Shown: piece by piece, positions 38,342 through 50,809 of the stretch | Numbering within the stretch: position 1 is the stretch's first letter | Layout of the letters: each line of letters opens with the position of its first letter | Source of the DNA: Zoogloea sp. | GTDB taxonomy: Bacteria; Pseudomonadota; Gammaproteobacteria; Burkholderiales; Rhodocyclaceae | NCBI GenBank assembly: GCA_016789125.1 | Contig: JAEUNU010000253.1 | Location: forward strand, 1 to 64,000 | DNA length: 64,000 nucleotides | Direction: 5' to 3' | The notes under the pieces: model-generated | What the model was told of the DNA's origin: nothing | Seen by the model: only the letters and a program-made list of their open reading frames with translations | Databases searched by the model: none | Program-made: the position numbers and the translations under genes

Positions 38342-38956
38342 ATGAAAATCGTCGGCCTGCTCGATTCCCCCTTCGTCCGGCGCAGCGTCATCACCGCGCG
38401 GATGCTCGGCATCCCCTTCGAGCACCAGAGCCTGTCGGTGTTTCGCAATTTCGATGAGTTCCACGCCATCAACCCCCTCACCAAGGCGCCGACCCTGGTG
38501 CTCGACGACGGCGAGCTGCTGGTGGACAGCAGCCACATCATCGACTGGCTCGAACACATCGCGCCGGCCGGGCGCAGCCTGCGGCCCGCCGATCCGGCCC
38601 AGTTGCGGCGTTGTCTGCAGCTCACCGGTTTCGGGCTGGCGGCCGCCGAGAAGGGCGTGCACCGCGTCTACGAAACCAGGGTCCGCCCGCCGGAAAGCCG
38701 CGATCTGGGCTGGCTGCGGCGGGTCGAGGGGCAGATCCGCGACACCTTTGCCGAGATCGAGCAGCGGGTGCCGGGCGAGGGCGACTGGCTGTGCGGCGAT
38801 GTAATCAGCCAGGCCGACGTCACCGTGGCGGTGGCCTGGCGCTTCGTGCATGCCACCGCACCGGGCCTCGTCGCTGACAGCGACTACCCCCACCTCGCAG
38901 CCCTGTCGGCCCAGGCCGAAGCACTGCCCGCCTTCATGGCCACCCGCTTCGAATAA
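38342..38956 (+). CDS. Glutathione S-transferase family protein
   Basis: A 204-aa protein. The thioredoxin-like N-terminal domain starts [19 protein letters not shown] and contains the cis-Pro region [14 protein letters not shown] followed by [12 protein letters not shown]. The helical C-terminal domain carries [17 protein letters not shown], the conserved Asp N-cap box of GSTs. The catalytic residue is likely Ser9. It follows the HAD gene by 34 bp. Confidence 0.85.
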   Translation: MKIVGLLDSPFVRRSVITARMLGIPFEHQSLSVFRNFDEFHAINPLTKAPTLVLDDGELLVDSSHIIDWLEHIAPAGRSLRPADPAQLRRCLQLTGFGLAAAEKGVHRVYETRVRPPESRDLGWLRRVEGQIRDTFAEIEQRVPGEGDWLCGDVISQADVTVAVAWRFVHATAPGLVADSDYPHLAALSAQAEALPAFMATRFE

Positions 38957-38966
38957 GCTCTTCACC

Positions 38967-38994
38967 ACTTCCCACTTCCCACTTCCCACTTCCC
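38967..38994 (+). repeat. Heptamer tandem repeat (ACTTCCC)4 ahead of ruvA
   Basis: Four exact tandem copies of ACTTCCC end 8 bases before the ruvA ATG, in place of a normal ribosome site. A degenerate three-copy version lies ahead of the RlmI-type gene at 57633-57653. Confidence 0.85.
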
Positions 38995-39002
38995 AGAATC
39001 CA

Positions 39003-39593
39003 ATGATCGGACGCATCACCGGCCGCCTGGCCGAAAAGAACCCGCCGCAGATCCTCGTCGACGTGAACGGCGTCGGCTACGAGCTCGAGGTGCCGATGAG
39101 CACTTTCTACGGCCTGCCGGCCCTTGGCCAGAACGTCAGCCTCGCCACCCACATGGCGGTGCGCGAGGACGGGCACTTTTTATACGGCTTCGCCACCGAA
39201 GACGAGCGCGCGGCCTTCCGCCAGCTCCTCAAGGTGGCCGGCATCGGCGCGCGCACCGCGCTGGCAGTGCTCTCCGGGCTGTCGGTGCACGACCTCGCCC
39301 AGGCCGTCGCGCTGCAGGAATCCGGCCGGCTGGTGAAGATCCCGGGCATCGGCAAGAAGACCGCCGAGCGCCTGCTCCTCGAGCTCCGCGACAAGCTCGC
39401 CAAGGCCCTGCCCGCGGTGGCCGGCAGCGTCACCGCCAACCTCCCCGGCGACGATCGGGCCGACATCGTCAACGCTCTGCTGGCCTTGGGCTACAACGAG
39501 AAGGAAGCCCTCGGCGCGGTCAAGAACCTGCCCGAGGGGGTCGGCGTGTCGGACGGCATCCGCCAGGCCCTGAAGGGCCTCTCGAAGGCGTGA
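39003..39593 (+). CDS. ruvA: Holliday junction branch migration protein RuvA
   Basis: A 196-aa DNA-binding subunit of the RuvAB motor. It starts [20 protein letters not shown] (domain I, OB fold). Domain II has two helix-hairpin-helix motifs ([16 protein letters not shown] and [20 protein letters not shown]), and the C-terminal domain III ([17 protein letters not shown]) contacts RuvB. The length is normal. The GST gene ends 46 bp upstream; the stop overlaps the following gene by 4 bp. ruvB is 3 kb downstream rather than adjacent, and ruvC is not in the window. Confidence 0.96.
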   Translation: MIGRITGRLAEKNPPQILVDVNGVGYELEVPMSTFYGLPALGQNVSLATHMAVREDGHFLYGFATEDERAAFRQLLKVAGIGARTALAVLSGLSVHDLAQAVALQESGRLVKIPGIGKKTAERLLLELRDKLAKALPAVAGSVTANLPGDDRADIVNALLALGYNEKEALGAVKNLPEGVGVSDGIRQALKGLSKA

Positions 39594-40081
39594 GCACCAA
39601 GCTCAAGCAGGGTTTCATGCGCAACGTGAAGCTCAGCGCCGGCACCCTGCGCCTGCTGATGAACCTGTGGCCGCCCTTCATCGGCGCCGGCATCCACGTC
39701 GAGCACCTCGCCCCCGACTACCTGGAAGCTCGCGTGCGGATGCGCCTGGGCCTCCTCAACCGCAACTACATGGGCACCCACTTCGGCGGCTCGCTGTTCG
39801 CGATGACCGACCCTTTCTTTGCGCTGCTGGTGATGCACCGCCTCGGGCGCGACTACGTGGTGTGGGACAAGGCCTCGCGCATCGACTACAGGCTGCCCGG
39901 CCGCGGCACCGTGCGCGCCACCTTCCGCATCACGCCGGAGCAGGTCGAAGCCATCCGCCGTGCCACCGCGGGCGGCGACAAACACGAGCCGGTGTTTGCC
40001 GTGGACGTGACCAACCGCAAAGGCGAGGTGGTGGCGACGGTGGAGAAGACGCTTTACGTGAGGAGGAAGCCGGGGCGGTGA
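39590..40081 (+). CDS. DUF4442 hot-dog-fold protein
   Basis: A 163-aa protein with a hot-dog thioesterase-like pattern: [23 protein letters not shown] around the central helix, then [20 protein letters not shown] and [25 protein letters not shown]4442 proteins resemble acyl-CoA thioesterases, but catalytic function is unproved. It starts with GTG, whose last two bases begin the ruvA stop (GTGA), so it is coupled to ruvA. Confidence 0.8.
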   Translation: MSTKLKQGFMRNVKLSAGTLRLLMNLWPPFIGAGIHVEHLAPDYLEARVRMRLGLLNRNYMGTHFGGSLFAMTDPFFALLVMHRLGRDYVVWDKASRIDYRLPGRGTVRATFRITPEQVEAIRRATAGGDKHEPVFAVDVTNRKGEVVATVEKTLYVRRKPGR

Positions 40082-40091
40082 AGCGCCGTGC

Positions 40092-41282
40092 CTAGCGGCC
40101 CACCCTTGCCGCCGCCGGCCCGTTCAGCCGGCCCAGCAGCGCCTTGCCCAGATCGATGAAGGGTTGCTCGATCAGCCGGTAGCTGGCTTCGCCGATCGCC
40201 CGGATCAGCACCAGCGCCAGCACCAGGAAGACCGCCTCGAAGGCGATCGAATACACGCCCGTCTTGGCCACCGGCCACAGCCGGTGGAGCAGCTGGCCGG
40301 TGTATTTGAGCACCGCGAAGTGCAGCACGTAGGCGCTGAAGCTGACCTTGCCGAGCCCGGTGATGGCGCGGTTGATGACCCGGCCGGAGGGCTTGAGGAT
40401 CAGCACCAGGGCCCACGGCACGAAGCACAGGCTCATCATCAGGTGGGTCGGCGGCAGGCCCCGGTTCCAGTCGAAGAACTTGTTGGGGCCGAGCGACAGG
40501 GCCACTGCCAGCGTCGCGCCGAGCATGGCGAGGGAGGCCAGGTCGGCGCTGATCTTTGAGCCGATGATGCGCCGGCGGGTGGCTTCGTCCTTGACCAGGT
40601 GATAGAGCAGGAAACCCAGCGCGAACACCACCAGCTGGTTGGGCGGCCAGAAGTACAGGAAGTTGGCGCGCTCTTCCATGCCGATCTCCGGGTACAGGCC
40701 CTGGCCGAAGTGGGACGCGGCGAGCATCACGCCCAGCGCCAGGGCCACGAAAACCAGCGCCCGCCGCAGGCTGGTGACCAGCGTCGCGATCAGCGGGAAG
40801 GTGAAGTAGAAGCAGAACTCGACGCCGATGCTCCAGCCGCCGGGCACCGGCGTCCAGCCCGGCACCGTGGGGATCAGGTAGGGGCTCCAGGCGTTGTAGA
40901 AGAACAGCGTGGCGAACAGCAGCTGCAGGCTGAAGTCTTCGGCCCGGATCTCGTAGGCGAACCAGTAGAAGACCACTGCCATCCAGTACAGCGGGGCGAT
41001 CCGGAAAAAGCGCCGCACCAGGAACTTCAGGCTGCGCGGCCCGAAGGGGTCGGCGCTGCGGTGCCAGGACATCATCAGCGTCACCGCCGAGGCCAGGAAG
41101 AACAGCTGCACGCCGTAGAAGCCCATCGTCAGCACGCGCTTGGCCGGCCATGCCAGGTCGGGCACGTGGCCCAGGGTGTGCACCGCGATGACGATGAGGA
41201 TCGCGTAGCCGCGCAGGGCGTCGATGACCTGCAGGTGGTCCTGCTGGTCGAAGCTGCGGAAGTTGGTGGGGGTGTCTGCCAT
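40092..41282 (-). CDS. Membrane acyltransferase, family 3
   Basis: A 396-aa membrane protein with about ten helices. The N-terminal motif is VIDALRGYAILIVIAVHTLGH (catalytic His in the VHT region), followed by FYGVQLFFLASAVTLMMSWHR and RRFFRIAPLYW, all typical of OatA/NodX-type acyltransferase 3 proteins. They O-acylate surface sugars. It is convergent with the DUF4442 gene and isolated, with about 230 bp upstream that hold no gene. It may modify the LPS made by the cluster further downstream (inference). Confidence 0.87.
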   Translation of the reverse strand: MADTPTNFRSFDQQDHLQVIDALRGYAILIVIAVHTLGHVPDLAWPAKRVLTMGFYGVQLFFLASAVTLMMSWHRSADPFGPRSLKFLVRRFFRIAPLYWMAVVFYWFAYEIRAEDFSLQLLFATLFFYNAWSPYLIPTVPGWTPVPGGWSIGVEFCFYFTFPLIATLVTSLRRALVFVALALGVMLAASHFGQGLYPEIGMEERANFLYFWPPNQLVVFALGFLLYHLVKDEATRRRIIGSKISADLASLAMLGATLAVALSLGPNKFFDWNRGLPPTHLMMSLCFVPWALVLILKPSGRVINRAITGLGKVSFSAYVLHFAVLKYTGQLLHRLWPVAKTGVYSIAFEAVFLVLALVLIRAIGEASYRLIEQPFIDLGKALLGRLNGPAAARVGR

Positions 41283-41513
41283 CGTGTTGCCAGGCCGGGA
41301 GAGATCGGGCGACGGTGCGCGGGCTGCCTGCCCGGCCGTCTACAGGTCGACTAGGGTAACAAACCCGCCCTCCACCGGCGTGGCGAGGGCAGGGGGGCCG
41401 TGCACAATTTCACCTTGTGGAAGGTCGCCACCCTGGGCGATGACGGGCGCGTCATTAGGACCGCCGCGGCGATTCGGGGATAATCCGTCCCACCCCAACC
41501 CGAGGTATTCCCC

Positions 41514-42577
41514 ATGGCGCCCCGACGTACCGCCCAGGTGGCCATCACGGCCCTCCTGCTCCTCGGCTGTGCCTACGTGCTCAGCCCGTTCTTTGCGGCG
41601 ATCCTGTTTGCCGGCACCGTGGCCATCACCAGCTGGCCGCTGTATGCCCGGCTGCACGGCGCCCTGCGCGGGCGTGACGGCCTGGCCGCGATCACCATGA
41701 CCCTGCTCCTCACCGCGCTGCTGCTGGTGCCGATGGCCGGGCTGGCGGCCTCGCTGACCGACGCGGTGATGAACCTCGTCGAGCTGATCCGCGCCGCCAT
41801 CGAAGCCTCCGACGGGCGCCCGCCGGCCTGGCTGAAGGAGATCCCGGTGGTGGGCGGCGACATCGACGCCTACGTGCGCAAGCTCACCCGCAGCCACGAC
41901 GAGATGCGCAAGCTGGGCCTGCAGGCCGTCGAGCCGGCGCGCAAGTTCGCGCTGGGGCTGGGCGGCATGCTCGGGCAGGGGCTGCTGCAGATCTCGCTGG
42001 TGCTGTTCATCGTGTTCTTCATCTACCGCGACGGCGCGCGCATCTCGGCCCAGCTCGAAACCGCCGCCGCGCGGCTGGGCGGCGAGCTGGGCGGGCAGCT
42101 GCTCGAGCTGGCCGGCAACACCGTCAAGGCGGTGATGATCGGCATCGTCGGCACCGCCGCTGCCCAGGCCCTGGTGGCCTTCATCGGCTTCGTGATCGCC
42201 GGCGTGCCCGGCGCGCTGCTGCTGGCGGCGGGCACCTTCTTCCTGTCGCTGGTGCCGGTGGGGCCGCCGCTCCTGTGGGGCGGGGCGGCCTTCGGGCTGT
42301 ACCAGCAGGGCGACAGCGGTTGGGCCGTGTTCATGGTGCTGTGGGGTGCGCTGGCGGTGAGCTCGGTGGATAACTTCCTCAAGCCCTTCCTGATCAGCCG
42401 CACCGCCAGCCTGCCGATCCTGTTGATCGCGCTGGGCGCCTTTGGCGGCGTGCTGGCCTTCGGTTTCATCGGGCTCTTCCTTGGCCCCACCTTCCTGGCC
42501 CTCGGCCAGGCGCTGTTCGCGGCCTGGACGGCCATCACACCCGCTGCCGACGAGGCAGACTCCACGGAGGGCCTGGC

Positions 42578-42581
<4 letters not shown>
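41514..42581 (+). CDS. AI-2E family transporter (PerM-like)
   Basis: A 355-aa inner-membrane protein with seven to eight helices and the family segments [14 protein letters not shown] and [23 protein letters not shown], ending in [20 protein letters not shown] and [16 protein letters not shown]. The family includes proteins said to export autoinducer-2 and sodium/proton antiporters, so the substrate is uncertain. The stop overlaps the ruvB start by 4 bp. Confidence 0.87.
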
Positions 42582-43636
<1,055 letters not shown>

Positions 43637-43641
43637 CGTGC

Positions 43642-43660
43642 GGGGCGCCCGGGCCGCCCC
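43642..43660 (+). other. Hairpin after ruvB
   Basis: GGGGCG pairs with CGCCCC around a 7-base loop just past the ruvB stop. No T run follows, so termination is uncertain. Confidence 0.35.
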
Positions 43661-43734
43661 TCGCGACGGCCCCGCCTTGATGCGATAATCCGGGCCTTCG
43701 CCTTTTTTCGGCATCCGCCCGGATGCCCCGCGCC

Positions 43735-45057
43735 ATGCACCTTCCCCTGCCGGATTTCTCCGCCTTCCGCGTGCTCGTCTGTGGTGACGTGATGCTCGAC
43801 CGCTACTGGCACGGCGCCACCGCGCGCATCTCGCCGGAGGCGCCGGTGCCGGTGGTGCAGGTCAGGAGCGACGAGCTGCGCGCCGGCGGCGCCGGCAACG
43901 TGGCCCTCAACGTCGCTTCGCTCGGCGCCCGCGTGCGGGTGATCGGCCTGGTGGGCGACGACGAGGCTGGGCGACTGCTCGAGGAAAACCTCGCCGCGCG
44001 GGGCGTCGAATGCGCCTTCGAGCGCGTGCAGGACGCGCCCACCATCACCAAGCTGCGCGTCATCTCGCGCCACCAGCAGCTGATCCGCCTCGACTTCGAG
44101 GAGCGTTTCGCCGCCCTCCACGCCGAGCGTGTGCTCGCTGCCCTCGAAGCCGGGCTCGACGGGGTGGATGTGCTGGTGCTGTCCGACTACGCCAAGGGCA
44201 CCCTGGCCGACGTGCCGGCCCTGATCGCGGCGGCGAAAGCCCGCGGCATCCCGGTGGTGGTCGACCCGAAGGGCTCCGATTTCACCCGCTACCGCGGCGC
44301 CACCCTGGTCAAGCCCAACCTGTCCGAGTTCGAGGCGGTGGTCGGTCCCTGCCCCGACGAGGCGACGCTGGTCGCCAGGGGCGAGGCCCTCTGCGCCGAG
44401 CTGGGCCTGGAAGCCCTGCTCGTCACCCGCAGCGAACAGGGCGTGACCCTCCTGCAAAAGGGCCAGCCGGCCCACCACCAGCCCACCCGCGCGCTCGAAG
44501 TCTATGACGTCACCGGCGCCGGCGACACCGTCTCGGCGGCCCTCGGCTGCGGCATCGCGGCGGGGCTTTCGCTGCGCGACGCGACCCTGCTGGCCAACCT
44601 GGCGGCCGGCGTGGTGGTTGGCAAGCTCGGCACCGCCACCGCCAGCATCGACGAGATCCGTGAAGCGATGGCCACCCATGTGCCCGTCGCCCACGGCCTG
44701 CTCGATGTGGACGCGGTGCTGGCCGCCTGCCAGCGCGCCCGGGCCGAGGGCGAGCGCATCGCGGTGCTGCTGGGGCCCCTCGGCCAGCCCGACGCGGCCC
44801 TGCTGGCGCGCCTCGAGGCCGCCCGGCGGGCGGCCGAGCGCGTGCTGGTGATCGAGCCCGCCGCCACCGACGCGGGCAGCGCCGCCGTGCTCGCCGCGCT
44901 GCGCCCGGTGGATTGGGTGGTGCAGGCCGACCCGATCGGCTGCGCCACGCTGCTCCTGCAGCTGCGCCCCGACGCCCTCGGCTGCGACGCGGCCACCGCC
45001 GCCAGCCTGCCCGCCGGGCTCAAGTCTGCGCTGTTGCCCGGCGAGGGGGTGCGATGA
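43735..45057 (+). CDS. hldE: Heptose 7-phosphate kinase (HldE domain I) with vestigial adenylyltransferase domain
   Basis: A 440-aa protein. Residues 1-320 are a complete PfkB-type kinase that makes D-glycero-beta-D-manno-heptose 1,7-bisphosphate for LPS core. They include LRAGGAGNVALNVASLGA, VLSDYAKGTL, VVVDPKGSDF, KPNLSEFEAV and DVTGAGDTVSAAL, with catalytic Asp264. Residues 324-440 keep the outline of the HldE nucleotidyltransferase domain (GSAAVLAALRPVDWVVQADP and LQLRPDALG), but the HxGH motif region reads GPLGQPDAALLARL and the downstream SST motif is lost. The second activity must come from another gene. An alternative start lies 12 bases upstream. Its stop overlaps the next start. Confidence 0.85.
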   Translation: MHLPLPDFSAFRVLVCGDVMLDRYWHGATARISPEAPVPVVQVRSDELRAGGAGNVALNVASLGARVRVIGLVGDDEAGRLLEENLAARGVECAFERVQDAPTITKLRVISRHQQLIRLDFEERFAALHAERVLAALEAGLDGVDVLVLSDYAKGTLADVPALIAAAKARGIPVVVDPKGSDFTRYRGATLVKPNLSEFEAVVGPCPDEATLVARGEALCAELGLEALLVTRSEQGVTLLQKGQPAHHQPTRALEVYDVTGAGDTVSAALGCGIAAGLSLRDATLLANLAAGVVVGKLGTATASIDEIREAMATHVPVAHGLLDVDAVLAACQRARAEGERIAVLLGPLGQPDAALLARLEAARRAAERVLVIEPAATDAGSAAVLAALRPVDWVVQADPIGCATLLLQLRPDALGCDAATAASLPAGLKSALLPGEGVR

Positions 45058-45718
45058 GCGACGTCAAGGACATCTCCACCACTGGCGGCCGCATCATTGC
45101 CTGGCTCGACATGCACCTCGTCGACCACGGCGCGATCCGCGCGGTGTACAACAACCTCTACGACCTCGGCGGTGGCATGTACCGCTCCAGCCAGCCCAGC
45201 CCGGCGCAGATCCGCAAGTACCAGCAGAAGTTCGGCCTCAAGACCATCGTCAACCTGCGCGGTGCCCACGGCTACGGCTCCTACGCGCTGGAGCGCGAGG
45301 CCTGCGAGAAGCTCGGCATCGCGCTCCACGACGTCAAGCTGTATTCGCGAACCCCGCCCGAGATCGAAGAGGTGCACGCGATGGACGAGCTGTTCAAGCG
45401 CATCGAATACCCCGCGCTGCTGCACTGCAAATCCGGTGCCGACCGGGCCGGCCTGGGGGCGGCGCTGTACCGCATCCTGCACCTGGGCCACCGGGTCGAG
45501 GACGCGATGGCCGAGCTCGACTGGGTGTACGGCCACTTCAAGAGCGCCAAGACCGGCGTGCTGGACTTTTTCTTCGCCACCTACGTCGCCCGCAACGCCA
45601 AGTCGCCCATCGGCTTCCTCGAATGGGTCGACACCGAATACAACCGGCTCGAGCTCCACAACCGCTTCCGGGAGGAGGGCTGGGCCAGCCTGATCGTCGA
45701 CAAGGTGCTGCACCGGGA

Positions 45719-45722
<4 letters not shown>
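45054..45722 (+). CDS. Dual-specificity/tyrosine phosphatase-like protein
   Basis: A 222-aa cytosolic protein with a Cys-based phosphatase loop HCKSGADRAGL (nucleophile Cys125, Arg131). The earlier block GGMYRSSQPSPAQIRKYQQ and the strand TIVNLRGAH resemble the SiwA/DSP10-like phosphatases found beside LPS genes. The general acid may be Asp93 or Glu in the following loop. It is coupled by 4-bp overlaps to hldE upstream and the flippase gene downstream, so an LPS-intermediate or kinase substrate is likely. Confidence 0.82.
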
Positions 45723-47470
<1,748 letters not shown>

Positions 47471-47473
47471 GCG

Positions 47474-48511
47474 ATGGGCGCGCGGGTTGCCGTTTATTTT
47501 GTCGCCTCGCCGCTGCAATACCTCGCGGCGCGGCGCATCGCCGAAAACTTCGAGGCCGGCGCCCGCCAGGTGCTGGTGTGGTACAAGCCGGGCGTCACGC
47601 CCATCGTCCGCGAGGCCGACTGGGACGCCGCCAGCTATATGCCCTGGCCGCGCTGGGAGCCGCTGCCCGGCCCCTTCGGCCGCCATCGCCGGCTGCGCGA
47701 CAACATCCGCCGGGTGGCCGCGCTGGTGGGCCGCTGCGACGAGCTGGTGATCCACAGCGCGGTGTTCGACACCGAGGCCATCAACTACTTCCTGCGCGCC
47801 CTGCCCAAGGCCTGCGGTGCCCGCGAGATGCGCGCCCGCATCCTGCCCGACGGCATCATCAGCATCCGCCGCTATCCGCTGGCGCCGGCCAAGCGCCTCG
47901 CCCAGTACGCCCGCAAGCTGCGCCGGCTGGTGGCGCCGGAGCTCGACTACTGGTGCTTCGGCGGCGACCGCATCGGCTCCGACGCGCCCTTCTGCGACCG
48001 CATCTACGTGATCGCCGGCCTGCCCCATGAATACCCGGCCGACAAGGTCGTGGTACTGCCGCCGCTGGTCACCCCGCGGGCCGGCACGGCGGCGGGGGCC
48101 CCGGCCGAGCGCACGGCCCTCGTCATCGGGCAGCCGCTGGTCGGCGCCGGCCTCATGAAGCCCGCCGACCGCGACGCCGTGAGCGACGAGATCCGCGCCT
48201 GGCTGGCTGCCCTCGGCATCCGGCGGATCATCTACAAGGGCCACCCGAAAGACCCGGAGCAGGAACTCAAACAGCCCGACTACGAGACCCTCAGCCTCGA
48301 CGAGCCGCTCGAGGTTCACCTCGCCAACACGCCCTACGACGCGGTCGTCGGGGTGCGCTCCAGCGCGCTGCTGTTCGCCCGCCAGACCAGCCCGGCCAGC
48401 ACCCGGGTGGTGGCCTTCGGCTGGGGGCGGGTGCGCTTCAAGTCGGAGGAGGAGAGGCGTCAGATGGGCGAGGCCTTCCGCAGCACCGGGGTCGTCCTGA
48501 ATGAGGGTTGA
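47474..48511 (+). CDS. Putative sialyl/polysialyltransferase-like glycosyltransferase
   Basis: A 345-aa cytosolic protein. The N-terminus VAVYFVASPLQYLAARRIAE and the later blocks ARILPDGIISIRRYPL, IIYKGHPKDPEQELKQPDYE and AVVGVRSSALLFARQTSP recall GT52 and polysialyltransferase-type GT-B enzymes, where SPLQ and KGHP are hallmarks. Donor and acceptor cannot be named. It sits between the flippase and the ligase, with an 11-bp overlap into the ligase gene, so it probably adds an outer core or surface sugar. Confidence 0.6.
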   Translation: MGARVAVYFVASPLQYLAARRIAENFEAGARQVLVWYKPGVTPIVREADWDAASYMPWPRWEPLPGPFGRHRRLRDNIRRVAALVGRCDELVIHSAVFDTEAINYFLRALPKACGAREMRARILPDGIISIRRYPLAPAKRLAQYARKLRRLVAPELDYWCFGGDRIGSDAPFCDRIYVIAGLPHEYPADKVVVLPPLVTPRAGTAAGAPAERTALVIGQPLVGAGLMKPADRDAVSDEIRAWLAALGIRRIIYKGHPKDPEQELKQPDYETLSLDEPLEVHLANTPYDAVVGVRSSALLFARQTSPASTRVVAFGWGRVRFKSEEERRQMGEAFRSTGVVLNEG

Positions 48512-49787
48512 TGCCTGGCCTGCGGCGGGCTCGCCCCGCGCCGGGCGGCTGATCGCCACCCTTGGCCGCGTTCTCCCCTGGATGCTGTCGGCCTTCCTGC
48601 TCAGCCTGATGTTGTCCGGCGCGCTGGCACGCAACCTGGCCCTGCTCCTGATGTTGTCGGGGCTGCTCGCGGCGGCCCTGCCCGGGCGCCACATCGACCG
48701 CCTCGACCGCCGCTTCATGCTCGCCGCGGCGGTGTTGCCCGCCGCTTATCTGCTCAACATGGCCGTGCTCGGCTGGAACATGCGCGCCTTCGACCGGCCG
48801 GCCCACCTGCTGTGGGCGATCCCGGTGTATCTGCTGGTGCGGCGTTGCGGCCTGTCGGCCCGGGGCCTGGTGGCGGGCTTCGCCGCCGCGGGGCTGGCCG
48901 CCGGCGGGGTGGCGCTGCTGGCCAAGGGCGAGCTGCTCGGCGGGCCGCTGATGCGGCTGGAGTTCGGGCGGCCGATGGGGCCGTTTTCCAGCCCCGGCCC
49001 CTTCGGCAATTACAGCGCGGTGATCGCCATCGCCTGCCTCGCGGGATGGCTCGGCGGCCGCGAGCTCCGGGCGGGCTGGCGCCTGGCGGCGCTGCTCGGG
49101 ATGAGCGGCGGGCTCGCCGCCACCGTGCTGTCCGAAACCCGCTCGGCCTGGGCGTCCTTGCCGGTGACGGCAACGCTTGCCCTCCTGGTGGTCGGCACCC
49201 GGCCGGCCCGCGGGCGCGGGCTGGCCACTGCGGCGGCGGCGATCCTGCTGGTGGCCGGGGCGCTGGCGGTGGATACCGTGCGAGAGCGCTTGCTGCTGGG
49301 AGCGAGCGAGGTCCAGGCCTACCTGGCCGACCCCACCGCTGCGGCGGCCCGCGAGACGTCGATGGGCCTGCGCCTGCTCAGCTGGGAGTGGGGCTGGCAG
49401 CAGTTCCTCGCGCATCCGGTGCTGGGCATCGGGGTGGCCAACTTCCGCGTCACCGTCGATGCGGCGGTGGCGGCCGGGGCCTTGCCGGCGGTGCTGCGCA
49501 ACTTCAACGGCTTGCACAACCTGCTGGTCGACCACCTCACCACCACCGGCCTAGTCGGCACGCTGGCGATGGTGGGGTTCTGGCTGGGCATGTTCCGCTA
49601 TTTCGGCGCGGTGCGGCGCGGGCCGCGGCGGCTTTTTGCGTGCTGGGGCCTGATGGTGCTGGCGGCGGAGCTGGTGTTTGCCAGCGTCGGCTCGATGTTC
49701 GCGTCGTCCCTCGGTACGGTGGCCTTCACGGTGCTGCTGGCGGTGTGTGCCGCCGGGGCGCATCCGGCCACGCCGGAGCGGCGCTGA
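48501..49787 (+). CDS. O-antigen ligase-like membrane protein (WaaL/Wzy type)
   Basis: A 428-aa inner-membrane protein with about eleven to twelve helices. The large periplasmic loop carries LSWEWGWQQFLAHPVLGIGVANFR, the Wzy_C block, then NGLHNLLVDHLTTTGLVG with the conserved His. Arg in LSETRSAW fits the ligase pattern. It joins O-antigen to lipid A-core, or polymerises sugars, in the periplasm. Its ATG lies within the end of the previous gene. A convergent gene ends 6 bp downstream. Confidence 0.78.
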   Translation: MRVDAWPAAGSPRAGRLIATLGRVLPWMLSAFLLSLMLSGALARNLALLLMLSGLLAAALPGRHIDRLDRRFMLAAAVLPAAYLLNMAVLGWNMRAFDRPAHLLWAIPVYLLVRRCGLSARGLVAGFAAAGLAAGGVALLAKGELLGGPLMRLEFGRPMGPFSSPGPFGNYSAVIAIACLAGWLGGRELRAGWRLAALLGMSGGLAATVLSETRSAWASLPVTATLALLVVGTRPARGRGLATAAAAILLVAGALAVDTVRERLLLGASEVQAYLADPTAAAARETSMGLRLLSWEWGWQQFLAHPVLGIGVANFRVTVDAAVAAGALPAVLRNFNGLHNLLVDHLTTTGLVGTLAMVGFWLGMFRYFGAVRRGPRRLFACWGLMVLAAELVFASVGSMFASSLGTVAFTVLLAVCAAGAHPATPERR

Positions 49788-49793
49788 GGGCCC

Positions 49794-50597
49794 TCAGCGC
49801 AGGCGGCGCAAGGCGAGCCGGCAGCGCAGCTTGAAGGTGTCGAGGCGCTGCTTGAAGTTGCCGCTGGCGCGCACGTCGAGGATACGCCGGGCCGATTCGT
49901 GGCGCCCGGCGCGGATCAGGTTCTTCAGCAGGCGTCGGCCCGGCATCGACAGCAGCACGCTGCGCTCGGCCCCGGCCAGCCAGGCCTGCAGTTCGGCGTC
50001 CGGCATCGCCAGGTGGAAGTTGAAGAAGCCGTGGAAGCCGAAGGTTGTGCCCTTGGGCGGGGTGAGCTCGAAGGCGAAGCGGCTGGCCACATCAACGGGC
50101 GCGAAACGGATGCCGTGCCGCGCCACCAGCAGGTCGTGGTAGTCTAGGCAGATCACGTGGTCTTCGGGCTGGGTCTCGCGGATGTCGGCGTCCTGCAGCG
50201 CGTCGATCAGCCGGCGCGAGCGCAGCGAGAAGCCGCCGTTGCCCACCGGCTGGCGGCGGTGTGGCCAGGGTGCGCCGATGTAGTCGTAGTCGAGAAAGGC
50301 CGCGTCCCAGGCCTGCGGGTCGACGATGAAGCTGTCCCACTGCATGATCAGCACGTGGCTGCCCGAGAAATACGGGCCGAGGGACTTGACCATGAAGTGG
50401 GAGTATTCCGCCACGTTGCGCAGCGTGGGCACCGCCCGGGCCGTGATGCGCGGGTCGGGGCTGTCATAGCCGTCGCGGGTGAGCAGCACCGCCTCGCGGA
50501 AGCGGGCGCGGTCGAGGCAGCGCTGCATGGCCTTGAGGGCGAGGTCCGGATGGCGGGTGTCGAGGCACAGGAGGCTGACGTCGGGCAGGGCGAGCAT
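49794..50597 (-). CDS. DUF5672 family protein, predicted glycosyltransferase
   Basis: A 267-aa protein. VSLLCLDTRHPDLALKAMQR at the start and SHVLIMQWDSFIVDPQAWDAAFLDYDYIGAPWPH (read in parts) are the DUF5672 hallmarks, with the nucleotide-sugar/metal site in QWDSF and GNGGFSLRSRRLIDAL following. It is the only gene of the glycan region on the opposite strand and splits the cluster in two. Its promoter would lie in the 212-bp gap before the heptosyltransferase gene, where I see no other feature. Confidence 0.78.
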   Translation of the reverse strand: MLALPDVSLLCLDTRHPDLALKAMQRCLDRARFREAVLLTRDGYDSPDPRITARAVPTLRNVAEYSHFMVKSLGPYFSGSHVLIMQWDSFIVDPQAWDAAFLDYDYIGAPWPHRRQPVGNGGFSLRSRRLIDALQDADIRETQPEDHVICLDYHDLLVARHGIRFAPVDVASRFAFELTPPKGTTFGFHGFFNFHLAMPDAELQAWLAGAERSVLLSMPGRRLLKNLIRAGRHESARRILDVRASGNFKQRLDTFKLRCRLALRRLR

Positions 50598-50809
50598 GTT
50601 CTGCTGGATTGGCTGGAGTTGGAGACGCGCCCGGCAGGTTAACGCAAAGCGCCGGTGTTCCGCACGTCTGCTGCAGTGCAGCCGCAGGAGAGGGCTTCCC
50701 GGGGGCTGGCCGCAGGCGCTGCCGGTTCAACTGCCGTTTCCAGGTCGAATCCGGCAAAATAGCGCCCTCTGCGCTTGTCGCCCGAACGGTTGCCGCTCGT
50801 CCCCGCCCC

